A stretch of DNA of 64,000 nt from NCBI RefSeq assembly GCF_017654505.1, contig NC_054534.1:44143726-44207725 (forward strand). The letters run 5' to 3'. The notes beneath the pieces were generated by a model. The model saw only the letters and a list, made by a program, of their open reading frames with translations, made no database searches and was not told the DNA's origin. The DNA is from Polyodon spathula. Lineage: Eukaryota; Chordata; Actinopteri; Acipenseriformes; Polyodontidae. This document shows, piece after piece, positions 14,201 through 27,508 of the stretch. The first letter of the stretch is position 1, and the number at the start of each line of letters is the position of its first letter. Made by a program: the position numbers and the translations under genes.

Positions 14201-15961
14201 TCTACAGCAGTTTCTTCACATTCAGCCATTTTCTCTTGTTGGGAGGAGTGCACAGGACGGGTGGTATGTTCCTTTGAAAAGGGGCAGGACTGACAGTGAT
14301 GTGAACCAATCAGATGTCAAAGGGAGACTATTGCCCGGTGGTGGAGGGCTGTTTGGGCAATAGTTCAATCTATTTTTGCGCCTATGATGAGGTTTTAACC
14401 AATCATAGGCCAGAATTTCCAAGGACCGATTAATTGATTCATTCACATCTGTTTACTATTTATTATTAACAGTATACTTTAATAAATTATATTGTTTACA
14501 GACAGTACAATTACTGTAGGGTTTCATGTAATTATTTAATTACCCAGTTTTCAACCAGATCTAATCCTGTAAGCATGGGCACAGATATCTACATTTTCAG
14601 ATAAACAATGCTGTCTTTTAACATGTCATTCTTTACTAGCACGAAGTGTGAAAAACAAAACAAACTTACGGAATCACAATTTCTTCTTTTTTTCCACATT
14701 TAGCACAGAGATCCAGTTTGAGAGCACATGCTTTACACATAATGTAATAGGCATCTCTCACAGTCTTCTGGAGGCATTTAACACTGTAATGAAATAAAGA
14801 TATTAGAGAAGTCTCAGTTCAAGGAATGCTGAAGATCAAAATGTTGCACTTCAATTTTAAAATTTACTTAAAACACTCCTGTTGGAACTAAAATTGATTA
14901 TTGCCCATTTAGTTAAGTATTCTAGTTTAGAGTGAGTGTGTACATTTATTACAAATTTCTGCATTTGGAAAATTTAAAGCCCAGAAAATGGATGACACTA
15001 TTCGACTTAAATACTGTATAACATTTCTCTTCAACAAAATGTGAGTCTAAATATTTCTGTAATTGTTTTTGCAAGTGAAAGGCCATTATAAACCCAATAC
15101 AGTAACACCTTATCTGATATCTAGAGCAGATATACCCAGGTGGTAATTGATTAAATTCCAGCCCAGTTAATTTCAATTTAGTTGAATTAGGTGTGAAACT
15201 GCAGAAATTCTCATTCACAGTAAATGTATTATAGACATTACTTAAAATTTATATATCCGAGTTCAAAGGAATATCAATTACCATGGAAACAGGCAAAGTT
15301 AAAATAAGACTGACCTAATGTTAACCTTATTGTTGCTTAAATGGTTCTCCAGCCTGTTTCAATTTTAGAATAGATTTTAAAAAAAATAATAAGTTATTTA
15401 TAGTAAAGAGTAGGCTCATAATTGCGTAGACCATCAAGAACAGTTGAACAAAATGTCCTTGCCTAGCAGTGTGTTGGTAACTGCACAGAATGCAGGTTAC
15501 ATGCCCATTATCTTAGTAACCAACAATCACACCACAATCCGGTGATGTCATTTAGTTGCACAGACATGGTTTAGGGCTCCATAATTTCAATGAAAGCTGC
15601 CTTTGAGACAAGAAGATCAATCATTATTAATTATTCAAGAGTATTGATTTGTTCCGTACAGAATCTGGAGTCTACAGTTGCAGTCAATTGTTTGATGGCA
15701 ACACCTTTATAAAAAAAGCAGACTGGAAAAGCCTGCTATTTAATCAAAATGCAGACCGGCTTTGGGAAGTTTAAGGTAGTGTTTGATGCTGGGTGTTAAA
15801 AATAAAACACACACCAAAAATCTTAAACTTTACAGCTGGTACATCCAATCCAGGGATGACGAGATACACAACTACATTTTCACTCTAATCAATGAGTTTC
15901 TTAAAATGATAACAATTTGCATCCAACATCCTCATGGCCCAAATGCAAATACTGGATTTAA

Positions 15962-15994
<33 letters not shown>

Positions 15995-18900
15995 ACAAAA
16001 CTAAAAAACTACAGAATATGAAAATAATTCGGAATATTCATTAACTTACCATTTTTTTGACTGATCAAGTGCTTTGTATTTATTAAATTTTATTTTCCAC
16101 TCCAATACATCTTTGCAGCGCTGACAAACACCTTCATGGACCTTAGCATTTGCTTTCTATAAAATAGTAACAAAATATTAAAACGTGTATCACATTAAAG
16201 ATATAACATGTTACAAAATTAACAATGAAAAAAAAAAATTGCTAAAGTAGGTTTCCCTGTACACATTTTGTTCAGAGGATGGTATTCACTTTTGGTTTAT
16301 AATTCAGCATCATTTACTTTCACACTTGAGCAATAGGATTCAGAGGAAAGTATAAGGCATGTTTGGTGCTATACAGTTTTTTTTTTTTTTTTTTTTTTTA
16401 ATTCAACTTACTGTAATCTTGTATTTTTTTTTCCACGTTTGTTTTACATGCAGGATATACAAATATTTCCAATGTGTTACACATAAACGGCTACATCCTG
16501 GTTCCTCTGCTACACTGCAGTTCACATGGTCTGACTGCTGTAAGACATTGGATCAAGACTGAACTACAACTAAAGGGACTTAATACCACGAAGCACAAGC
16601 ACATTTTCACCTGATATCGGCTTAGGTCAGTTTGCTCTGATCACAGCCATTCAGCCATTAATATTGCTGGCAATTGGTGGAGAGGATTGTGATGGCAAAT
16701 GAGTTGTTCAAATGTATCCTGAACAATCTCAATTGCATTGAGATCCAGGGATTGTGGTGGCTATGAAAAACACTGTCATGCTCCTCAAATCAATCAGACA
16801 CAATTGTGGCATTGGCAGACGGCAGCATTATTGTCTTGAAAGTAGCCATCATCAGGGTACAAATGCCACAGGGTTTGAGCTGCAACAATTATTAAGTAAA
16901 CTATGGCACTCATTCAAGTAAAATTCAAGTTCTTAAACTATGGGTCTCGGCTCAAAAGAGGGTCGCGAGCACCTTTAAGGAGTCACAGAGCGGGAATATG
17001 AATGCCACCTCTCTCACTTATTTCACTGTCAGCATTTTTCCGCGTCTGCACCAACCCGAGGACGTCTTCTTACGACTACTACCATTATACAGTGATCCAA
17101 GAACTTGAAAGCAGGTAATTATTACGATAAACGAAAATACAGATATTTTTTTAAATTTTGAATTTGTAAAAGCTTTTCGGAATACTGGAGTGGCCACAAT
17201 GCGGGCTTTCTGGGGAGGTTTTACCAAATGAAAGCCTTAAGCCAAATAAACTAAGTCAACATTTAAAAAAAAAAAAAAGTGTTTCGACAGTGGAAAAGTA
17301 CATTCAAATTGACTAAATTTGTATTGATTGACATTACATGTTGTGGCGCCTTGTGTTTTTACACTGAACCCTTGCATCTCATAAATCAATGGAAATGAAA
17401 TGGGGGGGGAACAGCTTTCTTTTTGTTTATTATTAAACAAGATTAATTTCAGAAATTTTAAAAAAATACAATGAATAGATAGAGTTACATTGTTTTGTAA
17501 ATTATCTTGCAAACAATATTTGAGTACTCGCAAAATGCACCGTGTGCTCAATCATTTAATTTTACTACAACTTTGGGGATAAAAAGTCAATTTAATTGAA
17601 TCCCTACAACACAATAAGAGAATAAGTTAACTATTGTAATAATGAAAAAAAATAAAAAATAAAATCAATACGTTCCAGCTCCCCCCCCCACAAAAAAAAC
17701 AAACACTTGCAGTCAGTACTGTATTGATTTTCTTTCTCTCATCACAGTATGTGTTCCTTTTAAAAGCAGTAACGTTCTACTCCTGTTAAGGAATAATGCC
17801 AAGATGCAATGGCAGGAGCTGGACTGGTATACATTTATTGTGCTATATTACTTAATCTGTTTCAGGCATTCCAAGGAAATTGGGTTGTCTTAGAAGCATC
17901 TTTCCAAGTTAGCCTGTGGACACAAAGAAGAAACCCCACACTACAGGAGAGAAAGTCTTTTAGGTGAAGAAGTAGCCAAGAAAGTGGATTTGATCCATTT
18001 CTCATGATACGATTGCAAAAAGGATTCCGGACATGTCTTTCAATATTCAGAAAGCTTTTGTAGCGCAAATCTGAGACTACAAAAAAATTCCTCTGCAGTT
18101 GGATGAATCAACAGATGTGTCTGGACTGCTTCAGCTAATGGTGTTTGTTAGGTTTGTGAGTGATGGAGATATTCAAGAGGAATTTCTTTTTTGTGACCAC
18201 TTAGAGAAGGACATTTTCAAGATTGAAGGACTTGCAGTTGAAACAGGGCGATTGTGTAGCGATCTGTACAAATGGTGCTAAGGGTAAGAGGAGTTATAAA
18301 TCAGGTTTTATTGCATGTTACAAAACTTGTACCTGATGATACAGTGACACATTGTACTTTGCACAGAGAGGCCCTGGCATCCAAGTCAATGCAATTAAAT
18401 CTGGGAAGAGTTGTCAAAATAATAAACGTGTGACATCCAACACAATCCACGTTGTTCAGTGCTCTTTGTAAGACGACAGGGGCTGCCCATGGACATTTGC
18501 TGTTCGATCCAGAGGTCAGATAGTTGTCCAGGGGGAGGGTACTGGATAGATTGTGGGAGAAAGAATTATGACTTTTCTGCCCTCTTTCTTGATACCAGCA
18601 GGTTGTCAATGTGGCATATTTAGTGAACATTCAGAAAACTGAATTACTTGAACTTGGATCTTCAAGGCAGGGAGTCCAACATTCTGATTCTCCAAGACTT
18701 CATTCAAGGGTTTATGGCACACCTAAAATTGTGGCATTCTAGACTGGTACTTGGAGAATATGGCATGTTCCCTATACTTTCTGCCTTTCTTGAAAGGAAT
18801 AGGAATTTCCTTACAGAAAATTAACAACATGACATACTGGAGCGCATGACATGCCTGCAGGAGATATTTTATAATTATTACCATATTAGTGGGTAAGGTT

Positions 18901-21900
18901 CCCCTTGCTGACTACTACACCCTCGGACTTGGGTTTAACTGTGGCTGAGATGAAAGCATGAATATCAATGCAAGCGAATGGAAGCAGCAAAGTGCTTTTT
19001 GAAGCAAAAGACAAAATCACAGAATTCTGGATTTCCCATCAGCAGCAGGAAAACTTTTTAAACTTGGTTGTTTGGAACCACCTACCTGTGTGAATCTGGA
19101 TCAACGTTGTCATACCTGAAGAACAAGTACAGGAACCGGCTGAAGTTGGAGCATGATCTGAACCAAGAACTGACATGCTGGTAGCAAATTTCCCAAAAAC
19201 CTCACTGCTCCCAGTAAATGCCCCTTAATAGGTTTCACTACCTGGGGTTGAAATTATTTTATTTTATTTTATTTTTTCAGTAGTACATTTTAAAAAAAGT
19301 TTTATTTGCATTATCAAATATGAGATGCATACATGGATGACATGACAACAATGACCACAACAGTAGTCTGCACTAATAGGTTATTGGGCAAATTAACTAA
19401 TAACATTGAATGGGCACAAATGCAATTCAAGCCCACTAAATCCAGGAGCATCTCTATAATTAAAAAAAGGTAAAGTAGTAGATAAAAGGTTCTACATTAA
19501 TGGTGAGACAATACCAACAGTGTCCGAGAAGCCAGTGAAAAGTCTAGGGAGATGGTACGACGGGGATCTAAAGGACACAGTTTATGTGGGAGAAGTTAGA
19601 CAACAAGCAGTGGAAGGGTTGAAGAGCATAGACAGCAGTGCTTTACCGAGCAAACTGAAAATCTGGTGCTTTCAGTCTGGTCTACTGCCAAGACTGCTGT
19701 GGCCACTGACTGTACAAGGTTTCTTTGACAACAGTTGAGAAGCTGGAAGGTTTAATCAGTTCATACATCAGAAAATGGTTGGGAGTTCCATGCTGCCTCA
19801 GCAGAGTGGGACTTTATGGTAAAGGAATACTGCAGCTACCAGTCTCTGCTCTAACCGAAGAGTTTAAGTGCGCCAAAGTCCGACCGGAAATGACATTAGT
19901 AGATTCATGTGACAAATGCATAAGGGAGGCAGCACCTGTGTTAAAAACTGGAAGAAAATGGGCAGCAAAGAAAGCTCTGGAAGATGCTAAGGCTTCCCTT
20001 CAAATCAGTGATATTACAGTTCAGCATGGAAGAGGGGGTCTTGGTCTCAGTTCAGCTCCTCCTACATGGCACAAGGCAACCTCAGCTCAACAAAGGAAGC
20101 TGGTAGTCAATAAGGTGCAAAAGCAGGGGGAGAGGATCAGATGTGTAAAGGCCGTTTCCCAGGCAAAGCAGGAGAATGGATAAACGGGAGTGTGGAACAA
20201 CACAAGATCGACTGGCAAGACCTATGGACAATGGAACAGAGCAGGATCAGTTTCCTCATCAGATCACCACATAACCTAAACCTCTGGGTGGGTGAGGATC
20301 CCTCATGTCCTTTGTGTTCATTACCAGCAACTTTAAGGCATATTTTGACAGGATGCAAGGTGGGTCTTAGCCAAGGATGGTTTACTTGACCAAGAGCTGC
20401 GATGTTTGGCCTTAGCATTGGAAGACAAGTGTAACCGGACCAATAAGTTGCCACCAGTTCCATTAAAGCATTACACACAAGACAATATGAGGCATATGAG
20501 AAGAAGAAACTTTGGTATGCTAGCTGCTGAAATGGAACAGCAAGGATGGAGAGTCCGAGTTTACCCAGTGGGTTGTTGAGGATTTGTGACACACTCTACA
20601 GCCCAGTTTCTCAAAGATGTTGGTTTCAGTGGCCAAGAGTTGAGTAGCAGTGAAGAACTCAACTGAAGCAGCAGCAGAAAGAAGCATCAACTGGCTGTGG
20701 TTAAGACAGAAAGATTTTGGATGGAGATCTCAAGCACAACAGAAAGAAAGCAATGCTAATGTACAGGTAAGTAAGCCAGGCTGAATTGAGTTGGGGACGG
20801 AGGGGGTGATGCTGGGACACCAGAATCACCGTTAAGCCCTAGTCGTGGGCTAGTCGACGAAACAGAGGACTGAAGATGCCCAGCTGAAGACCCCAGAGAT
20901 GTACCCTACTTAGCTCAATCCAGACGGTTGTCATGCTGATGCGCTGGGGAGACCGCACTGTGGTTGATCCCCGGAGCCAGCATCACAGCCGTTGTGTGTG
21001 CTGATGCGCTGGGGAGGTAAAATATGCTGATCCCTGGACCCAGCATTACACTTCAGCCATCAACACCAGGCAGGAGATCAACATCAACAGATGGAAAGAA
21101 ACGCAAATGGATGGAAATGCAGATGGATCACATTAGTTTACTGTAAAGCAACTTCTTAGTTGGTGCTTATCATGGTGACAGCAGAGTTCAAATCAGCATG
21201 AAGTTCAACATTTACTCTGTAATGGAAATCATGATGGGTCCCAAGAAGGCAGTGATCCATAGGTTTTGGGTGCTTAGGTAGTAAAGTTTAAGTGAGGGTA
21301 CTCAACTCTGGCCCTTGAGATCCATTCCAGTACTAGTCGTTATTACAACCAAATCCTAAATTAGTTAATTGCCCATTAGTAGCTTCAATTAACTACATTA
21401 GAACCTGCTTTGAATAAAAACGTGGAGTTGATTGGATCTCAAGGACCAGAGTTGAGTACCACTGCTTTAGAGTATTCAACAGATAAGTTTGTGGGGGGTG
21501 GGGGGGAACACAATATATCTGGTTTGAAGAACCTGACATTAAAATATTGATTTTAAATAGATCACACACATTTAAGAAGCGACAATTTGTAATTTCTGCA
21601 TAATATGAGAAACACCTAAACAAACCTACCAATCAAAAAAAAAAAAGTTGTGATCCCACCCCTCCCCCCAAAGATTATAGATAATTGGGGTCTGTGAAAC
21701 CAGCAATAGATACTGTAAATGTTTGCCTTTGCTGAAGATAAATTAATAGTTAACTTCTACAAATTGAACTACAAGTATTGCAGTTATATTTATCGCAGTT
21801 ACTTCTTGTACTTTATTTTTCAAATATGAATGTTTGAATTAATGTAAAATAATTAAAAAAAAAAAAAAAAATACAGGGACAGAAAGAGGACTCCTGAGGC

Positions 21901-24900
21901 AGAGAATAAATGGTTGTGCCAGATATTGTTACATTCAGACTTCTAAATAATTTTATTAAAACCACAAGCAGTAAACAGTTATGTAAATCCATGTACTGTG
22001 CTTATTCAAAGTGTACAAGAAAACATCTCTCTGAAACAAACTGGCACTCATTTCAAAACACCATTGAACTTTTTTGGTTTCTTGAACTGTTAATGAAACA
22101 GCATTTCTTCTCTAAAGGTGTGAATCAGGCTGTTTGGCAGTTTACCTATAATCATGTGTTATACAGTTGTTTTAGAAATTACCTGTTGCTAAGTTACAGG
22201 AGAGATGTGTAGAGGAATGCATTCATTGCTACCAAGAAAGCCTTCACATGGAGGCACAAACGCTAATTTACTGCATGCAGGCAGGGACATTATAATGCTG
22301 CTTCCAAAGTTCAGTCTTATAAAATGGGCAACCCCATGATAAAGTGACCATGGCCATAGAGAAAAAAAAAAAAAAAAGTTGCATTTATCAAAAACATATC
22401 TTCCTCTATTTTTGCTAAAGGTTGTATATTATGCAGGATGTATTATTTTTGTTCAGTCTGTGCCTTTTTACTTTACAGCCATTTAAAGTTACTGTTAAAG
22501 AAGAAAAAGGCAACATTTTCATAAGTCTGACTTCCATACATTTTCGGTATCAATGGCTGAATAAATGTTTGTTACATTTGTAAACACAGAATTTCACATT
22601 TTGACTCCATGGGTATGTAATATCAAGTTACTAATATTACATTTTCTTGGGATAAAGGAACATATTTTACAGCAATTCAAAATAATGGTGTTATTAAAAC
22701 AAAATTGTCACAGGAATGGCTGAGTGGTGACATCAGGCTAGATGTAGGAACAAACAGAGGCAAGTGCTGCAGGGCAAAATGCGCTGCGGCGCAGTTTACT
22801 TACACTCAAAACAAAAAGGTTTGAACAAAAATAAAAAACACACAGAGTAACAACAAATAGTCAAACAAAACAAAATCACAAACACTAAGCAATACAAGTC
22901 AGGCTGGGCAGTAGCTTTCACTGATCCTTGATTTCTTAGTGTCTTTCATTTTCAGAGGCCTTCTCTCACTCTCTCCACAACAAGTGCAGAAAACTGCAGG
23001 CTACTTATACAGTGACCATCTCCTGATTAGTAACAATTAATCAATGAATTAACTCTGAGATGGTCACATTCTGCACAAGGTCTTTTATTATGGGGCTTTT
23101 AACCCCATCCATGCTGCCAAACAATAAATCATAATACAATAAATATTAACGCCGCACATATACTATATACAGGCGGGCACTTTGCCACACACATTGGTAA
23201 CATTTTCTTGGTAATGTTTTTATAAAAGTTGTATGCTACATTATATTTTTTCAATCTTTCTCTGCAAAGCTAATTTTTTTTAAATAGACATTATGGAATA
23301 CAAATGTAGACCCTTTCTTAAAGGTGCAAATTTGCGTTATGGACGTGACATAGTAAGCTTGATGAGATTGCAAAGAAATCACACGTCTTATGCACAAGCA
23401 AAAGATTTGTGCAATCACAAAACAGCACCACAGCACATTGTTATGAGACTATATAAACAGATGGCAATACCAAAAAAATCATGTCGTTATTTTAATGGGG
23501 ATTCAAATGTTTTCTTTCGTCTGCTGACCTTACATTTTCTGTTCATGTTAATGCTCCTCAAGTAAAATGTCTAACACTATGCAGTGCCGCTAGTTAAATT
23601 GACAAAGTTAGTGACAATGTGCTAAAAACAATTGTGTACTACAAGCAAGTAGGGCTGCAACAAAGGGTACATTTTGAGCTTCAAAGGTTCAGAACACATT
23701 ACCTGAAGGAAGGCTGAAACCTTTGATGGTAATAATTAGCATAATTTACTGGTGACGTCACCATACTTGTTTACTTGATAAAAATCCTACTTTACAGGTA
23801 ATCCATATAAAATGAAATAAAACAATCACATGTAGTTTAAAAACAAATTAGAGAACAGTAATCACATTTTTATAATTTAAATAAAAATACTGCACACATT
23901 CATATACACATAATTTATGCTGCTTGTTTGCACTGCAGCAACACCAACTGCAGTGAACTTAGGCAAAAGAAAGCATTATTTAACAGTCACCTTTCCAAAC
24001 AGGTTACAGTCACAATCATATTTCACTACTTCTAAACTAAATAATAGAGGTATGACACAGGCCCGGTTTTTGGGATGGAACCGCATAACATTCTCGCATT
24101 TTGATTGGTCCACGTCTGTCTCATAAGTATGTCGTCACACGAGTGGAAAAGCTCGCAGGCATTTTTAACACTTTGATCAGAGAGAAAGAGCTAGAGATCT
24201 GCTTTTCACAACCTTTCAATTAAAATGTAATGTGGTATTTTGCTGTACTAATATAACAAACTATGGCTTATTACTTTATAGGAGTTATGTTATGCACGAA
24301 TGTAAGAATTTTTTTTTTTCTGTAGTGGTGTACTTTTTTCTTTCAAATAGCATATCTATAATCGTTTGCGCGATGTATTTTAATATCAAATATATACACT
24401 ACTACAGTTTTGTTGCAGGGTACATTAGCTTATCTCAAATGTAATCACAATTTTAAATATAGACTGCTAGTTTTCATTTACGTCCCAAATTCTGGGCCGC
24501 TTTGCCTAATGTCCCAAATTCTGGGCCGCTTTGGTTTGCAGATAACGTTATTTCCACAACCTTTCAATTAAAATATAATGTGGTATTTTGCTGTACTAAT
24601 ATAACAAACTATGGCTTATTACTTTGTGAATTATTATGCACGAATGTAAGAATTATTATTATTTTTTTTTTTCTGTAGTGGTACTTTTCTCTCTCAAACA
24701 GTTTGTCATCTGTCTAGAAGATCTTATTTAAAATGAACCACATCACACCCCCCCCCCCCCCCCCCCCCGTTTATTTAATAAATAATTTAATGTCAGAACA
24801 GTCTGGGTGACAAACTGCTGGTTTGGGACAGAATAACAAACTGTAGCCTTAAATTCTTAAAACTTTTAATGACAAGTATTTGGATACACGGAATTAAAAA

Positions 24901-27476
24901 GACAAGTTCTTTGGTCCTACTGTCATCCCACAAGTCCACAAATCCTGGGCCAACAAACTCGGTAGTACTCTCTTTAGATGCACAACAGATTTAACTAAAG
25001 AAATTGGGTTCCTTCGAGTTCGGACGACCAACAAACGCCATTTGCCGAGCCTTACCCTGATGGTTTTTTTATAATGGGATTTGCCATAGGGGGTGGTCTC
25101 ATCATACCTCATATCTCCACAACCCCTGGGAGAGGGAACTAGGGAGCACTCTATTCATGTGCACATGACTCTCAACTAAAGAAAATCACATGGGTTCGTA
25201 CGCCACTCCGCCGCCAGATGACGGGCGTTGCCCCAAAGGTGTTTTATAATGGGATTTCCCATAGACATTTTTCAGGGTGCTATATGTCGGGTTTCGGGGG
25301 TCACCGAGACTTGAAAATCGTTACCGGGGTCCACCTTGGGGGCCCCTGTCGATCCCTCCAAGCAATGTGTCCCCAGCTGGAAAAGACCTCAGTTCAGACT
25401 TTTTGCACCTGGAGCTCAAAAGCTATTGGAAATCCAACCTTGATATGCCATCATGCTGAAAATGTAGCATTTCAAAACAGATGGCTCCCTGTGAAAGAGG
25501 GGCCCCAGATATGACCCTAGGAAATTCAACCCGGGTTATAGGCCCCGGGGTCACTGAGATATTACTCCGAAGGGTTGTTTTTGGACATTTTTGATGGGGT
25601 GTATCTTGGGTTCTGTGGAGGTTAGGAACTTGATTTTTTTTTTTTTTCAGCAGGGCCCCATGTGGCCCCTGCACAAGGAGTCACCGTTTTCACGGTTCTA
25701 GGTGCCAGGATTCCGCGGCAATTTTTTTTTCGTCACGACTCGAGTTTTTGGGTGAACCACTGCGCCATTTTCGGAGGTGGTTTGGGGTGCTCCTGAGTCT
25801 TTCACTTTCAATGGTGGTTCTACATGCTCGGGTTCAAGAGATATGCATGAAAATGTGTTTTTTAACCCTGCCATAGACATGAATGAGGCTGAACACCCCG
25901 AAAATATTTTTCAGAATTTGTGACGTAAATGAAAACGGGGCAGTCTATATTTAAAACTGTGATTACATTAGAGAAACTAATGTATCCTGTAACAAAACTG
26001 GAATAGTGTATATATTTGATATTAAAATACATCGCACAAACGATTATAGATATATGCTATATAAAGAAAAAAGTACACTACTACAGAAAAAAACGATTCT
26101 TACATTCATCCATAACATGATAACTCATATAAAGTAATAACCCATAGTTTGTTATATTAGTACAGCAAAATACCACATTCTATTTTAATTGAAAGGTTGT
26201 GGAAAGCAGATTTCTCGCTCTCTTTCTCTGATTGCAATGTTAAAAATGCCTGTAACCTTTACCACTCATGTGACGACAAATTTATGTGACAGACCCGGAC
26301 CAATCAAAATGCGAGACTTATGCAGCTCCATCCCAAAAACGGGGCCTGTGTCATACCTCAAATAATAATAAATAACATCAATTTAGGAGATTAGTTGTGC
26401 CTCCATGATACATCAGCAGTCGCATGCAAAGTTTGCATTCAACTTTTTTTTTTGGTCTCCGGGCATTTAACAAAAAAAAAAAAACCCGAAGAGCAGAAGG
26501 GTCCTGAGACATTTCTTTCAACACAGTTTACGCTATACAATGCTTTGCTGTCAAGATGGCTAATGAAGGAAGAAAAAGGTCTGCCGCTGGATAACACGAG
26601 CTGGAGTGGGGAGGGGCAGACAGTGCTCAGTATTATGTTTAAAAACACTCTGTCAGGACATCCCTGATAAACTAGTGGGGAAAATAAAAGCACAACGTTA
26701 AATTAGGCGACTGCAAAAATGAAATGCGAGTTAGTTTAATTATGAAACAAAATCAGCTACTTTTGTTTAAAGAGACGTTCTCTAATTAAAAATAAAACTC
26801 AAACTTCGAGCCCTACTTGTGTATGTTCGCATTTACCTTTAATTAACCAAGCTATTTTAATAGTAATAGTGTGCGTGCGCTTTAAGCCTAACTAAACATG
26901 AAATGGTACTTCAGTGTGGACACTTTGAGCTGGACTAATTAAAACATTTTGAGTAAGGTTCTCGAGATCGGTTACGTAGTGTGGACAGGGCTTAAAAGTA
27001 AATATCCTTAAATCAGGGTTCTCACAGCGTGGTGGTGGGAGGAGTGGGGGGCTAGGGGCTAGGGGCTCGCAACCCCCTGCAGACGAGGCAGGACAAGCTA
27101 TCACATGCTTACGCTTTGTGGAAGTAGTTGTCATAATATATAATATTCTATATCTACAGCTGTCAGGAGGAAGATGTAGAGTCTCCGTCATAGGGTGACG
27201 TACTCCCTAGCAACACATAGATGCCATTCCACGGAGGGCAAACGAGACTTTTGCCAGTGTTACCGTTTCTGTCCGACTGAGAAACCTGTTTTTACCTTTC
27301 AAAACATTAAGAATGGCCTATGATTATGTCTATGATTAGTGCTGTTTTTATTCTCTCAAAAACAGCATAAATACTAGGTTTTCTAAACATTTTTTTTTTA
27401 ATCACTACTACTCCACAAACGTTGTTTGGCGGGAGGACAGAGCCTTGAATTGGAAACATTCAGCGGACGGCGCTGC

Positions 27477-27508
<32 letters not shown>

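Larger units (their letters stand above)
24047..26359. mobile_element. 2.3-kb element with about 430-bp inverted repeats and 8-bp target duplication
   Basis: Starts GAGGTATGACACAGGCCC and ends with its reverse complement. The arms stay alignable for about 430 bp (24047-24490 against 25915-26359) through blocks such as TTGATTGGTCC, CAACCTTTCAATTAAAAT and AAACTATGGCTTATTACTTT. AAATAATA flanks both sides (24039-24046 and 26360-26367). Part of the left arm (about 24210-24345) is repeated again at 24555-24690. The 1.2-kb centre has no transposase and carries diverged internal repeats. The superfamily is undetermined; an 8-bp duplication fits hAT among others. Confidence 0.85.
23651..26815. mobile_element. 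Possible hAT-type element split by the palindromic element
   Basis: The left end TAGGGCTGCAACAAAGGGTA and the reversed right end TAGGGCTCGAAGTTTGAG share the hAT-like TAGGGCT terminus. The two flanks (23651-24038 and 26368-26815) would form one element of about 0.84 kb once the 24047-26359 insertion is removed. No transposase and no clear target duplication. Confidence 0.4.

Noticed and set aside
18301..18630. 109-codon minus frame
   Set aside because: Antisense shadow of the plus-strand hAT remnant.
20137..20592. 151-codon minus frame
   Set aside because: Antisense shadow of the non-LTR element.
25218..25880. Several open frames in the centre of the palindromic element
   Set aside because: Overlapping frames on both strands with no consistent protein; explained by GC-richer repetitive DNA.
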